NCBI GenBank assembly: GCA_020637215.1
Contig: JACJWI010000002.1
Location: forward strand, 480,493-544,492
Direction of reading: 5' to 3'
Length of the DNA stretch: 64,000 nt
Source of the DNA: Microthrixaceae bacterium
GTDB taxonomy: Bacteria > Actinomycetota > Acidimicrobiia > Acidimicrobiales > Microtrichaceae
Shown here: one piece after another, positions 16,128-25,294 of the stretch
Layout of the letters: the number at the start of each line of letters is the position of its first letter
How positions within the stretch are numbered: position 1 is the first letter of the stretch
Notes under the pieces: generated by a model
The model's input: the letters and a program-made list of their open reading frames with translations, nothing else
Database searches by the model: none
Told to the model about the DNA's origin: nothing
Made by a program: the position numbers and the translations under genes

Positions 16128-17144
16128 GTGGCCGCCGACGCTCCCCCCGACGGGTCCCCCCGCTACGACACCGTCTCGTTCCTGTCCGACTACGGCCACG
16201 GCGACGAGTTCGTCGGCGTCGTGCACTCGGTGATCCACCAGCTCGCGCCCGGCGCCACCGTCATCGACATCACCCACGGCATCGAGCCCTACGACATCCG
16301 CGCCGCCGGCCTCACCCTGGCCCGCAGCGTCCAGTACCTGGCACCCGGCGTGATCATGGCGGTGGTCGACCCCGGCGTCGGCACCCACCGTCGGCCGATC
16401 GCGGTCGAGGTCGGAAGCGGCCGGGCCGTCTTCATCGGTCCCGACAACGGCCTGCTCGCCCCGGCGGTCGGACTGCTCGGCGGCGCCACCCGGGCGGTGT
16501 GGCTCAACGACGCCGAGCACCAGCTCGCCGCTCCCGGCCCGCTCTTCGACGGACGCGACGTCTTCGCCCCCGCGGCCGCCCACCTGTGCAACGGGGTGCC
16601 GCTCACCGACCTCGGCGAGGAGGTCGACACCGCCACGCTGTTCCCGGGGATCCTGCCCATCTCCCGGGTCGAGGACGGGGCCCTGGTCGCCGAGGTGCTC
16701 TGGGTCGACCGCTACGGCAACGTGCAGCTCAACGTCGACCCCGACGAGCTCGACGCCCTGGCCGCAGAGGCGCCGGCTGACCGGCCGACCGGCAGCAGCG
16801 AGCGCTCCGGGGGCGGGCACTTCGAGGTGCTGCTCGACGGATCCCGTCGCACCGCCCGCCGGGTGGTGGCGTTCGAGGACATCGCCCCGGGCGCCGTCGG
16901 CCTGGTCGTCGACAGCTACGGGTTGATCTCGCTCGCCGCCCGTCAGGCCAGCGCGGCCGAGGACCTGGGCATCGGCACCGGCGACGGCGTCACCCTGCGC
17001 CCGATCGTCGACTCCGACGACACCTCCGACGACGCCGGCGACGGGTCCGCGGCCGAGTCGGTCACCGCGGTTCGGGTCACCTTCGGTCGACGACCGACCC
17101 CGTCGGACCCAGCCTCGACCGACGTCCCCGGAGGTGCGGGATGA
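16128..17144 (+). CDS. SAM hydroxide adenosyltransferase family protein (DUF62)
   Basis: 338 residues from GTG 16128. The segments SFLSDYGHGDEFVG, VIDITHGI, VVDPGVGTHRRPIAVEV and FIGPDNGLLAP are hallmarks of the DUF62 family, which hydrolyses S-adenosylmethionine to adenosine and methionine and is related to SAM-dependent fluorinase/chlorinase. A Thr/Ser-rich linker interrupts the C-terminal beta domain and the last ~45 residues are an acidic extension. Its stop overlaps a tiny membrane-peptide gene in ATGA. The physiological purpose of SAM hydrolysis in the family is unclear. Confidence 0.87.
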   Translation: MAADAPPDGSPRYDTVSFLSDYGHGDEFVGVVHSVIHQLAPGATVIDITHGIEPYDIRAAGLTLARSVQYLAPGVIMAVVDPGVGTHRRPIAVEVGSGRAVFIGPDNGLLAPAVGLLGGATRAVWLNDAEHQLAAPGPLFDGRDVFAPAAAHLCNGVPLTDLGEEVDTATLFPGILPISRVEDGALVAEVLWVDRYGNVQLNVDPDELDALAAEAPADRPTGSSERSGGGHFEVLLDGSRRTARRVVAFEDIAPGAVGLVVDSYGLISLAARQASAAEDLGIGTGDGVTLRPIVDSDDTSDDAGDGSAAESVTAVRVTFGRRPTPSDPASTDVPGGAG

Positions 17145-17230
17145 GACGCTTCACCACCATCACCGTCATCGTCCTCATGGCGGTGATCGTCGGCGCCGCG
17201 TTCCTCCAGCTCGTCGTCCTGGCCCGCTGA
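17141..17230 (+). CDS. 29-residue single-helix membrane peptide
   Basis: ATG overlaps the preceding stop (ATGA), with Shine-Dalgarno GGAGG 7 bases upstream inside that gene. The peptide is MRRFTTITVIVLM followed by AVIVGAAFLQLVVLAR: two N-terminal arginines, ~22 hydrophobic residues and a terminal Arg, as expected for a one-helix membrane peptide. Translational coupling and a good ribosome site support real expression; function is unknown. Confidence 0.55.
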   Translation: MRRFTTITVIVLMAVIVGAAFLQLVVLAR

Positions 17231-17323
17231 CCGGGGCCGCCCTCGCCGCGGCGGCCGCTCACCGGCGACCCACCGGCGGCCACACCGGCGGCCTTCGTGC
17301 GTCGGAACGCCGTGACGAGCGGA

Positions 17324-17329
17324 TATCGT
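17324..17329 (+). promoter_or_regulatory. Putative -10 element of the acyl-CoA ligase gene
   Basis: TATCGT, then 8 bases to GTG 17338. Confidence 0.4.
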
Positions 17330-17337
17330 CGCCGGCG

Positions 17338-18831
17338 GTGAACCTGGCGACGATCATCGATCCCCATCCCGGCGAGGCCACCGCGCTGATCAGCCGGGGT
17401 CGGGAGACCGACTACGACACGCTGCGCACCCAGGTGGCGGCCCTGCGCGGCGCCCTGGTCGAGATGGGCCTGGAGCCCGGCGAGCGCCTCGCCATCATCG
17501 CCGGCAACAACTGGTACTTCGTCGTGTCGTACCTGGCCGCCCTCGGCGCCGGACTGGTCGCCGTGCCGCTCAACCCGACCAACCCGGCGGTGGCGATGGC
17601 GCACGAGCTCAGCGAGTCGGGCGCGGTGGCGATCGTGGCCACGCCGACCGCCCGGGCGGCCCTGCGCGAGATCGACTGGTCCACCCTCCCCGACGTGCGC
17701 ACCTTCATCGGCGCCGGGTTCGAGCCGGGGCCGCTGGGCGTCGACATCGACACGCTGCTCGACCACGAACCGGCACCGGTCGTCGAACGCGCCCCCGACG
17801 ACGTCGCCGTGCTGATCTTCACCTCGGGCACGGCAGGGTCGCCCCGTCCCGCCATGCTCACCCACGCCAACCTGCTGGCCAACATCCGTCAGGTGCTGGC
17901 CGCCGACGAGCGGGTCCAGGAGCCGACCGACGTCGTGTTCGGCCTGCTGCCGATGTTCCACATCTTCGGGCTCAACGTCATGTTGGGCGTGGCGATGGCG
18001 GTCGGCGCGTCGGTCCTGCTCGTCGAGCGCTTCGACCCGGTGTCGGCCATCGAGTCCGTCGAGAAGCACGGCGTCACCACCATCGCTGGTCCCCCCACCA
18101 TGTGGGCTGCCTTCGCCGGGCTTCCCGGGGTGGGTGGCCACGAGTTCGACTCGGTGCGCCGAGCGATCTCCGGCGCCGCCAAGCTGCCGACCGAGGTCGC
18201 CCAGGCCATGGAGGCGCGATACGGCGTGCACCTCCAGGAGGGCTACGGGCTCACCGAGGCGTCGCCGGTGGTCACCGCCCCCATCTCCGGCGTCACCCCG
18301 TCGGGCTCGGTCGGCATCCCGGTCCCCGGAGTCGAGATGCGCCTGGTCGACGGCGACGGCGACGACGTGTTGGTCGGCGACCCCGGCGAGCTGCTGGTGC
18401 GGGGTCCGAACGTGTTCGCCGGCTACTGGAACGACCAGGAGGCGACCGACCGGGTCATCACCGCGGACGGCTGGCTGCGCACCGGCGACGTCGGCGTGGT
18501 CGACGACGACGGCAACGTCTACCTGGTCGACCGGGCCAAGGACCTGATCATCGTGTCGGGCTTCAACGTGTTCCCCTCCGAGGTCGAAGAGGTGCTGTTG
18601 CAGCACCCCGCGGTCGAGGGCGTGGCCGTGGTCGGCGTCCCGCACCCCCACACCGGCGAGTCGGTCAAGGCCTACGTCAAGGCCCGCGACGGCGTCCCCA
18701 TCGAGGAGGACGACGTCATCGACTTCTGCGCGGCGCGCCTGCCCCACTACAAGTGCCCGAACAAGGTGTGGTTCGTCGAGGACATCCCCCGCGGCCTCGG
18801 CGGCAAGGTGATCCGACGGCTCCTCGGCTGA
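17338..18831 (+). CDS. AMP-dependent acyl-CoA synthetase/ligase
   Basis: 497 residues. ANL-superfamily motifs appear in order: LIFTSGTAGSPRPAMLTH (P-loop, near 160), a substrate loop with MFHIFG, GYGLTEASP, GWLRTGDVG, DRAKDLIIVSGFNVFPSEVE (hinge) and a C-terminal Gly-Lys (GGKVIRR) holding the catalytic Lys. It activates a carboxylate with ATP and joins it to CoA; motif context suits medium or long-chain fatty acids. No pathway neighbours fix the substrate. Confidence 0.88.
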   Translation: MNLATIIDPHPGEATALISRGRETDYDTLRTQVAALRGALVEMGLEPGERLAIIAGNNWYFVVSYLAALGAGLVAVPLNPTNPAVAMAHELSESGAVAIVATPTARAALREIDWSTLPDVRTFIGAGFEPGPLGVDIDTLLDHEPAPVVERAPDDVAVLIFTSGTAGSPRPAMLTHANLLANIRQVLAADERVQEPTDVVFGLLPMFHIFGLNVMLGVAMAVGASVLLVERFDPVSAIESVEKHGVTTIAGPPTMWAAFAGLPGVGGHEFDSVRRAISGAAKLPTEVAQAMEARYGVHLQEGYGLTEASPVVTAPISGVTPSGSVGIPVPGVEMRLVDGDGDDVLVGDPGELLVRGPNVFAGYWNDQEATDRVITADGWLRTGDVGVVDDDGNVYLVDRAKDLIIVSGFNVFPSEVEEVLLQHPAVEGVAVVGVPHPHTGESVKAYVKARDGVPIEEDDVIDFCAARLPHYKCPNKVWFVEDIPRGLGGKVIRRLLG

Positions 18832-18880
18832 GGGCCACCAGCGGGATCGCCGCTCCGACCGCCGGGTCCCGGAGATCCCG

Positions 18881-19663
18881 TCAGGCCGGCTCCATCGGGC
18901 CGGTGGCCAGCTCGTAGATCTCGGCCCAGTACGGATTGGTCGGGGCGACCTCGCCGGCGGGTCGGCCCGGGTTCGAGAACAGGAACCCGACGAACAGGAT
19001 CGTCACGCCCGCCGCCAGCCAGATGCCGAAGTCGACCATCTGGTCGCCGGTGCCGAACATCGTCCCGCCGGATCCCAGGACCAGCGAGCCGACGGCGATG
19101 AACACGTTGGTGAGAGCCAGGCGCCCCGGAGGGATCGGCATCGCCGCGGCCACCTCGGGCCGGCGCCGCACCCGCAGCAACCCGACCGCCGACCACGCCG
19201 CGCCGCCGATGAGGACCACGGCACCCACGCCGGAGCCGACGGCGGCCATGATCCGGGGGCCGACGCCGAAGACCTCCTTGCCCGACGGAATCCCGGCCCC
19301 GTCGAGCGACCCGAGCAGGGGAGTGGTGAGCACCACCCCCGCGCAGAACGAGCTGAGGGCGACCAGCCACCAGCGGGCGACGTCACCGCGGTGCACGCCG
19401 CCGAGCAGGTAGACGGTCCCGAGCGCCAGCCACGGCACGTTGAGGATGGCGCCGAACAGGTAGAAGACCCGGAAGTTCAGCTCGCCCCATCCCAGGGCCG
19501 CCGCGCTGAAGTACGCCAGCGACGCCACCGCGAACATGGCCAGCGACACGGTCCAGGCCAGCTCGTGGGGCTTGCGCCGGGCCAGCCAGCGCTCCAGCGT
19601 CGACAGCCCGAACGCGACCGACACGAGCACCGCCACGGCGCCCATCGCCGCGGCCGCGCTCAC
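18881..19663 (-). CDS. Polytopic (about 7 TM) membrane protein of unknown function
   Basis: 260 residues from GTG 19663, which has GGAG upstream; the longer open frame to 19813 has no membrane character at its start. About seven hydrophobic helices are spread along the chain (AVAVLVSVAFGL, MFAVASLAYFSAAAL, VFYLFGAILNVPWLALGTVYLL, LVALSSFCAGVVL, and three more). The last ~35 residues are soluble (NPYWAEIYELA). The pattern resembles small actinobacterial membrane proteins without assigned function. Confidence 0.7.
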   Translation of the reverse strand: MSAAAAMGAVAVLVSVAFGLSTLERWLARRKPHELAWTVSLAMFAVASLAYFSAAALGWGELNFRVFYLFGAILNVPWLALGTVYLLGGVHRGDVARWWLVALSSFCAGVVLTTPLLGSLDGAGIPSGKEVFGVGPRIMAAVGSGVGAVVLIGGAAWSAVGLLRVRRRPEVAAAMPIPPGRLALTNVFIAVGSLVLGSGGTMFGTGDQMVDFGIWLAAGVTILFVGFLFSNPGRPAGEVAPTNPYWAEIYELATGPMEPA

Positions 19664-19797
19664 CGGATCTCCGAGGTGGTCGGGAGCGGGCGGGGGTCGG
19701 GCACGGCCCCAGCATGTCCCCGACCGACCCCGTCGGGCGAGGCAGCCGACGGGGCCATCGGCGGGACCGTCGGAGCGGGCCGGGGCCTCCCGGCACT

Positions 19798-19806
19798 TTG
19801 TGAAAA
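19798..19806 (+). promoter_or_regulatory. Possible Rex half-operator upstream of rex
   Basis: TTGTGAAAA matches one half of the known Rex operator (TTGTGAA-N-TTCACAA); the second half is poor (GCACGAG). It lies 27 bases before the rex start, just upstream of the putative -10. Autoregulation is known for rex in actinomycetes. Confidence 0.25.
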
Positions 19807-19821
19807 GTCGCACGAGCGGGG

Positions 19822-19827
19822 TACGGT
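19822..19827 (+). promoter_or_regulatory. Putative -10 element of rex
   Basis: TACGGT, then 6 bases to ATG 19834. Confidence 0.4.
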
Positions 19828-19833
19828 CGACCC

Positions 19834-20499
19834 ATGGCGCCCTCCGGTCGAGCCTCCATCCCCGAGGCGACCGTGGCGCGGCTTCCGCTGTACCACCGCT
19901 GCCTGCTCGACCTGCGCGACGAGGGCCGCCCCACGGTGTCCTCCGAGCAGCTCGCGGACCTGGCCGGGGTCAACGCCGCCAAGGTGCGCAAGGACTTGTC
20001 GCACTTCGGCTCGTACGGCACCCGCGGGGTCGGCTACGACGTCGCCCACCTGCTGGTCGAGATCGCCAGCGCCCTCAACGTCGACCGGGACTGGCCCTGC
20101 GTCATCGTCGGCGCCGGCAACCTGGGCTCCGCTCTCGCCACCTTCGCCGGCTTCACCAACCGCGGCTTCACCGTGGTCGGCGTGCTCGACGTCGACCCGG
20201 CCAAGGTCGGGCGTCCGCTCGGATCGCTCACGGTGCGCCACCAGGACGACCTGGCCGAGCTGGTCGCCCGCGAGGGCGTCGCGATCGGGATCGTGGCCGT
20301 CCCGCCCGTCGCCGCGCAGGAGGCGGCCGACCGCCTGGTCGAGGTCGGCATCACCTCGATCCTCAACTTCGCCCCGACCGTGCTCGACGTGCCCGACCAC
20401 GTCCAGGTCCGCGACGTCGACCTGGCCGTCGAGCTGCAGATCCTCGCCTTCCACGAGGACCCGTCCCGCCGCGTCGGCCCCACCCGCACCGCGGGCTGA
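19834..20499 (+). CDS. rex: Redox-sensing transcriptional repressor Rex
   Basis: 221 residues, typical length. The N-terminal winged helix contains LPLYHRCLLDL and VNAAKVRKDLSHFGSYGTRGVGY, the most conserved Rex segment; the Rossmann domain begins with VIVGAGNLGSAL, followed by VVGVLDVDPAKVG. Rex senses the NADH/NAD+ ratio and releases DNA when NADH is high. Position directly before hemA-hemC-cobA/hemD matches the rex-hem operon of Streptomyces and connects heme supply to respiratory state. Confidence 0.94.
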   Translation: MAPSGRASIPEATVARLPLYHRCLLDLRDEGRPTVSSEQLADLAGVNAAKVRKDLSHFGSYGTRGVGYDVAHLLVEIASALNVDRDWPCVIVGAGNLGSALATFAGFTNRGFTVVGVLDVDPAKVGRPLGSLTVRHQDDLAELVAREGVAIGIVAVPPVAAQEAADRLVEVGITSILNFAPTVLDVPDHVQVRDVDLAVELQILAFHEDPSRRVGPTRTAG

Positions 20500-20580
20500 C
20501 CGCGAGCGGCGACCAACTGGCGACCGGCCCCGGTCGCGCAGCATGCTGGAGGGCGTCCGCAGCGGTCGCCGTCCTCCCCG

Positions 20581-22047
20581 GTGGCCCGAGTCAAGGAGCG
20601 CCAGCCGGGCGTGTCTGTCGTCGTCGTCGGAGCGAACCATCGCACCGCCCCGCTCGATCTCCTCGAGCGCATGGCGGTCAGCGGTGAGCGCCTCCCCAAG
20701 CTCCTCCACGCCCTCGACGCGGGCGCCGACACCTCCGAGGTCGTCGTGCTCGCCACCTGCAACCGCACCGAGGTGTACCTGGTGGCCGAGCGCTTCCACG
20801 GCGCGTACGCCGAGGTCCGGGACTTCTTCGCCGACCTGACCTTCCTGCCGCCCGAGCGCTTCGCCGAGAGTCTCTACGTCCACTACGACGACGCCGCGGT
20901 CCGCCACCTGTTCGAGGTGACCGCCGGCCTCGACTCCGCGGTGCCCGGCGAGCACGAGATCCTGGGCCAGGTCGGCTCGGCCTGGGAGCTGGCCCGCCAG
21001 GAGGGCACCGCCCGACGGGGCCTCAACCTCCTGTTCCGCCACGCGCTCGAGGTCGGCAAGCGGGCCCGCACCGAGACCTCGATCGCCCGTCACGTCACCT
21101 CGGTGTCGCAGGCCGCGGTCATCCTCGCCGGTGAGCGCCTGGCCGAGCTGCGCGGCATCACCGAGGCCCCCGACGCGTGCACCGCGGCCGGAGCGCGGGC
21201 CGGCCTGGCCGGGGCGCGCGCCGTGCTGATCGGCGCCGGGACCATGGGCCGGGCGGCAGGGTCGTTCCTGGCCGACGCCGGCCTGGCCGAGATCGTCGTG
21301 GCCAACCGCGGCCCCGAGCGGGCCGAGGCCCTGGTCGACCGACTGCGGACCGACCGCGACTCCGGCATCGCCCGCGCCGTGCCGCTGGCCGAACTGTCGA
21401 CGGTCATGGCCGACGCCGACCTGGTCGTCGCCGCCACCGGCGCACCGGGAGCGGTGCTCACCGCCGCCGATGTCGCCCCCGCGGTGCAGGGACGGTCGCG
21501 ACCCCTCGTCGTGGTCGACATCGCCATGCCCCGCGACGTCGATCCCGAGGTCGCCGCGCTCGGCGGGGTCGAGCTGCTCGACATGGACGCGGTCGCAGCC
21601 TTCACCGAGGCCGGGCTGGCCGGTCGTCGCCGTGAGGTCGCCGCGGTGCGCGAGATCGTCGACGAAGAGGTCGTGCGGTTCCACGGCGCCAGCAACGCCC
21701 GGCGTGCCGCTCCGGTCATCACCGCCCTGCGCGAGCAGGCCGAGTGCATCCGCTGCGCCGAGATCGACCGGCTGTCCGGGCGGCTGGGTGAGCTGACCGA
21801 CGCCCAGCGCGACGCCGTCGACGCGATCACCAGGGGCTTGGTGGCCAAGCTGCTGCACGAACCGAGCGTGAGGCTGCGCGCCGCGGCGGGGTCGGCTCGG
21901 GGCGACCGCCTGGCCGACTCGGTGCGCGAGCTGTTCGCCCTCCTCGACGACCCCGACGACTCCGACGACCCCGCCAGCGGGACGGCCAGCGGGACCGGCA
22001 TCCCCGACGACTCCGGCGCTGTCGTCGAGCCACCCTCCGGGGGCTGA
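20581..22047 (+). CDS. hemA: Glutamyl-tRNA reductase
   Basis: 488 residues. GANHRTAPLDLLER, the catalytic-Cys motif ATCNRTEVY (Cys60), GEHEILGQV and the NADPH site LIGAGTMGRAA are all present. It reduces glutamyl-tRNA(Glu) to glutamate-1-semialdehyde, the first step of the C5 tetrapyrrole route. An acidic, low-complexity tail of ~35 residues (DDPDDSDDPASGTASGTG) extends beyond the family's dimerisation domain. A GTG further in (before VVVVGANH) is an alternative start. Confidence 0.93.
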   Translation: MARVKERQPGVSVVVVGANHRTAPLDLLERMAVSGERLPKLLHALDAGADTSEVVVLATCNRTEVYLVAERFHGAYAEVRDFFADLTFLPPERFAESLYVHYDDAAVRHLFEVTAGLDSAVPGEHEILGQVGSAWELARQEGTARRGLNLLFRHALEVGKRARTETSIARHVTSVSQAAVILAGERLAELRGITEAPDACTAAGARAGLAGARAVLIGAGTMGRAAGSFLADAGLAEIVVANRGPERAEALVDRLRTDRDSGIARAVPLAELSTVMADADLVVAATGAPGAVLTAADVAPAVQGRSRPLVVVDIAMPRDVDPEVAALGGVELLDMDAVAAFTEAGLAGRRREVAAVREIVDEEVVRFHGASNARRAAPVITALREQAECIRCAEIDRLSGRLGELTDAQRDAVDAITRGLVAKLLHEPSVRLRAAAGSARGDRLADSVRELFALLDDPDDSDDPASGTASGTGIPDDSGAVVEPPSGG

Positions 22048-22053
22048 GCCTCC

Positions 22054-23013
22054 GTGCGGGTCCGGATCGCCACGCGGGCATCGCCGCTGGCGCGTTGGCA
22101 GGCCGACCACGTCGCCGGGCTCCTGCGCTCCGCGGACCCCGACCTCGACGTCGAGGTGGTCGCGCTCAGCACCGAGGGCGACCGCCGCACCGACGTCCCG
22201 CTGTCGGAGATCGGCGGGAAGGGCGTGTTCGCCACCGAGGTGCAGGCCGCGCTGCTCGACGGGCGGGCCGACGTGGCGGTGCACTCCGCCAAGGACCTCC
22301 CGGCCCGGACCCCCGACGGGCTGGTCATCGCTGCGGTGCCCGAGCGCGGCGATGTCCGCGACGCCCTCGTCGGGTGCCGTCTGGTCGACCTGCCCACCGA
22401 CGGCGTGGTCGCCACCGGCTCGGCCCGTCGGCGGGTGCAGCTCGCGCACCTGCGACCCGACCTGCGCTTCGAGGATCTGCGGGGGAACATGGCCACCCGC
22501 ATCGCCCGCTCCGAGCGCGACGACGTCGACGCGGTGGTGGTCGCGGCGGTGGCGTTGCACCGCCTGGGTCTGGCCGACCGCCTCACCGACGTGCTGCCCG
22601 CCACGCTGATGGTCCCGCAGGTCGCCCAGGGCGCGTTGGCCGTCGAATGCCGCTCCGACGACGCGGCTCTGCGGGAGCTCCTGGCCGGCATCGAGCACGC
22701 CGCCAGCCGCCGGGCCGTCGACGCCGAACGGGCGTTCCTGTCCGAGCTGGGCGGCGACTGCACCCTGCCCGCCGGTGCCCACGCCACGATCCTTCCCACC
22801 GACGACGACGCCGGTCCCGCAGCCTCTGCCGGTCCGGTCGCCTCCGGCGTGCTCAGCATCCGGGGCATCCTCGGCGCGGACCCCGATGTCCACGGTCGTG
22901 TCCGCGTCGCGCATGCCGTCGAGGTCGGCTCCGACCCCGACGCGGTCGGCCGTGCCCTGGCCGTCCGCCTGCGCGCGGACGTGGATGCCACCGCCGGGGA
23001 GGCGCCCCGGTGA
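22054..23013 (+). CDS. hemC: Hydroxymethylbilane synthase (porphobilinogen deaminase)
   Basis: 319 residues, GTG start 6 bases after the hemA stop. RIATRASPLARWQA, VHSAKDLP, GSARRRVQL and GNMATRI are family signatures; Cys236 in GGDCTLPAGAHA carries the dipyrromethane cofactor. It joins four porphobilinogens to hydroxymethylbilane. The stop overlaps the next gene by 4 bases (GTGA). Confidence 0.94.
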   Translation: MRVRIATRASPLARWQADHVAGLLRSADPDLDVEVVALSTEGDRRTDVPLSEIGGKGVFATEVQAALLDGRADVAVHSAKDLPARTPDGLVIAAVPERGDVRDALVGCRLVDLPTDGVVATGSARRRVQLAHLRPDLRFEDLRGNMATRIARSERDDVDAVVVAAVALHRLGLADRLTDVLPATLMVPQVAQGALAVECRSDDAALRELLAGIEHAASRRAVDAERAFLSELGGDCTLPAGAHATILPTDDDAGPAASAGPVASGVLSIRGILGADPDVHGRVRVAHAVEVGSDPDAVGRALAVRLRADVDATAGEAPR

Positions 23014-24524
23014 CCGTCCACCTCGTCGGCGCGGGGCCCGGCGACCCGGGGCTGATCACCGTCCGGGGCGCCGAGCTGCTGGCCCGCGCCGATGTCGTCG
23101 TGCACGACCGGCTGTCGGCACGCGAGCTGCTCGACCTGGCACCGCCGGACGCCGAGCTCATCGACGTCGGCAAGAGCCCCGACGGGCCGTCCACCCCGCA
23201 GTCGGCCATCAACGAGCTGCTGGTCGAACGCGGCCGCCGGGGCCAGACGGTGGTGCGGCTCAAGGGCGGCGACCCGTTCGTGTTCGCCCGCGGCGCCGAG
23301 GAGGCCGCCGCGCTCGCCGCCGCCGGCGTCGACTACGAGGTCGTCCCCGGAATCACCTCCGCGCTCGCGGTCCCCGCCTACGCCGGCATCCCGGTCACGT
23401 TGCGCTACTCGTCGACCAGCGTCACGATCGTGACCGGCCACGAGGACCCGTCCAAGGGCCGCACCGACGTCGGCTGGGAGGCGCTCGCCCGGGTGGGCGG
23501 GACCATCGTCGTGCTGATGGGGGTGCGCAACCTGCCCCGCATCGCCGAACGCCTGGTCGCCGGCGGCCTGTCGCCCGACACGCCCGCCGCGGCCATCCGG
23601 TGGGGCACCCGACCCACCCAGCAGACCGTCCGCGCCACGCTCAGCACCCTGGCCGACCACGACCTGGCGTCGCCGGCCACGATCGTCATCGGCGACGTCG
23701 CCGGGGAACGCCTGGACTGGTTCGAGCGGCGGCCCTTGCTCGGCCGGACCGTGGTCGTCACCCGGACCCGGGACCAGTCGCCGCAGCTCGCCCGCCGCCT
23801 GCGCGACGCCGGCGCCGAGGTGCTCGTCGCCCCGACCATCGCCGTCGAGGACCCGGCGGACGGCGCAGCGGCGCTGCGCGACGCGGTGAGCCGGATCTCC
23901 ACCTTCGACTGGGTGGTGCTCACCTCGCCCAACGGCGCGGCCCGGTTCGCCGCCGAGCTGCGCGACGGTCGGGACCTGGCCGGGGTCAGCGTCGCGGTCA
24001 TCGGTCCGGGCACCGCGGCGGCGATCGCCGAGGCGCGCATCACCGCCGATCTGGTCCCCCCTCACTTCGTGGCCGAGTCGCTGCTCGACGCCTTCCCCGA
24101 CCCGCCGCCCGGCGGTGGCCGGGTGCTCCTGGCCCGCGCCGCGGTCGCCCGCGACGTGCTGCCCGACGGGTTGGCCGCCCGGGGCTGGGACGTCGAGGTG
24201 GTCGAGGCGTACCGGACCGTCGGCGTCTCCTACGACGACGACACCCGGGCCCGGGTGCGTGCCGCGGACGCGGTCACGTTCACGTCGAGCTCGACCGCCG
24301 AGCACTTCGTCGCCGCCCTCGGCGGACCCGACGCCGCCGCGGCCGGAGCCCCGCCCGTGGTCGCCTGCATCGGACCGGTCACCGCGGCGACCGCCCGCGA
24401 GCTGGGCCTGGAGGTCACCGCCGAGGCTGCGGTGCACTCGATCGACGGCCTCGTCGACGCCGTGGTGGACGCCGTGTCCGGCGTCGGTGTCGGCGTCGTG
24501 CCCGGCGGGTCGGACGCCCGTTGA
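23010..24524 (+). CDS. Fused uroporphyrinogen-III C-methyltransferase / uroporphyrinogen-III synthase
   Basis: 504 residues in two domains. Residues 1-~245 are a CobA-type SAM methyltransferase: LVGAGPGDPGLITVRG, VVRLKGGDPFVFARG, EVVPGITSALAVPAYAGIPVT, VVLMGVRNL. Residues ~250-500 are HemD: GRTVVVTRTRDQSPQLA, WVVLTSPNGA, FTSSSTAEHF, IGPVTAATARELG. The fusion makes uroporphyrinogen III and can methylate it to precorrin-2, branching to siroheme or cobalamin. This fused form is common in actinobacteria, where the gene is often named hemD. Start GTG overlaps the hemC stop. Confidence 0.92.
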   Translation: MTVHLVGAGPGDPGLITVRGAELLARADVVVHDRLSARELLDLAPPDAELIDVGKSPDGPSTPQSAINELLVERGRRGQTVVRLKGGDPFVFARGAEEAAALAAAGVDYEVVPGITSALAVPAYAGIPVTLRYSSTSVTIVTGHEDPSKGRTDVGWEALARVGGTIVVLMGVRNLPRIAERLVAGGLSPDTPAAAIRWGTRPTQQTVRATLSTLADHDLASPATIVIGDVAGERLDWFERRPLLGRTVVVTRTRDQSPQLARRLRDAGAEVLVAPTIAVEDPADGAAALRDAVSRISTFDWVVLTSPNGAARFAAELRDGRDLAGVSVAVIGPGTAAAIAEARITADLVPPHFVAESLLDAFPDPPPGGGRVLLARAAVARDVLPDGLAARGWDVEVVEAYRTVGVSYDDDTRARVRAADAVTFTSSSTAEHFVAALGGPDAAAAGAPPVVACIGPVTAATARELGLEVTAEAAVHSIDGLVDAVVDAVSGVGVGVVPGGSDAR

Positions 24525-25201
24525 GCGCCGCGGCCCCCGCTCTGGCCGCCGTCGTGTTCGACTTCGACGGGCTGGTGCTCGACACCGAGTGGTGCGAGTA
24601 CGTCACCGCCGCCGAGCAGTTCCGGGCGCACGGCACCGAGCTGAGCCTGGATCTGTGGAAGACCTTCATCGGAACCGTCGACCACCCGCACTGGACCGAC
24701 ATCCTCGAGGAGCAGATCGGCCGGCCGGTCGACCGTGGGCTGATCGTCCCGTCCCGCCTCGCCGCCAAGGACGTCTGCAACGCCGATCTGGCCCCGCTGC
24801 CCGGCGTCGTGCCGCTCGTCGACTCGTTGCGCGACCTCGGGGTGCCGATCGCGGTGGCGTCGTCGTCGTCGGTCGATCACGTCGACGGCCACCTCGACAC
24901 CCACGGCCTGCTCGACCGGTTCCCGGTGCGCGCCACCGGCGACGAGGTTCCGCTCACCAAGCCCGACCCCGCGGTCTACCTCCTGGCGTGCGAACGGCTC
25001 GGCGTGGACCCGACCGCGGCGGTGGCGATCGAGGACTCGGTCAACGGGGTGACCGCCGCCAAGGCGGCCGGGATGGCCGCGGTGGCCGTCCCCGGCACGT
25101 TGACGCTCGGCATGGACTTCGCCGCCGCCGACCTGGTCGTCGGATCCTGCGTCGAGCTCACCCCCGCCCGGCTCGCGGCCCTGGTCGCCGATCGGAACTG
25201 A
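24521..25201 (+). CDS. HAD-superfamily hydrolase (beta-phosphoglucomutase-like)
   Basis: 226 residues from a TTG that overlaps the preceding stop (TTGA). Motif I is DFDGLVLDTE with the nucleophilic Asp, motif II VASSSS, motif III KPDP, and motif IV AIEDSVNGVTAAKAAG, so the phosphatase site is intact; a helical cap lies between I and II. Its place inside the heme operon hints at a role in that pathway or in removing a phosphorylated by-product, but its sequence does not say which. Confidence 0.85.
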   Translation: MSAAAPALAAVVFDFDGLVLDTEWCEYVTAAEQFRAHGTELSLDLWKTFIGTVDHPHWTDILEEQIGRPVDRGLIVPSRLAAKDVCNADLAPLPGVVPLVDSLRDLGVPIAVASSSSVDHVDGHLDTHGLLDRFPVRATGDEVPLTKPDPAVYLLACERLGVDPTAAVAIEDSVNGVTAAKAAGMAAVAVPGTLTLGMDFAAADLVVGSCVELTPARLAALVADRN

Positions 25202-25280
25202 GCCGAACCCGACCCACGGTCCTGGCCGCACGCCCGGCCGCAACGGCGGCCCCAACTGCAGCCGGTCGTGGACCCGACCG

Positions 25281-25286
25281 TAGGAT
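25281..25286 (+). promoter_or_regulatory. Putative -10 element of hemB
   Basis: TAGGAT, then 8 bases to GTG 25295. Confidence 0.4.
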
Positions 25287-25294
25287 TCGGGGCC

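Noticed and set aside
19660..24437. Very long minus-strand reading frames of more than 1000 codons opposite the heme operon
   Set aside because: They are antisense to well-supported hem genes, read as Arg/Gly/Ala-rich sequence without domains, and arise from the lack of stop codons at very high GC.
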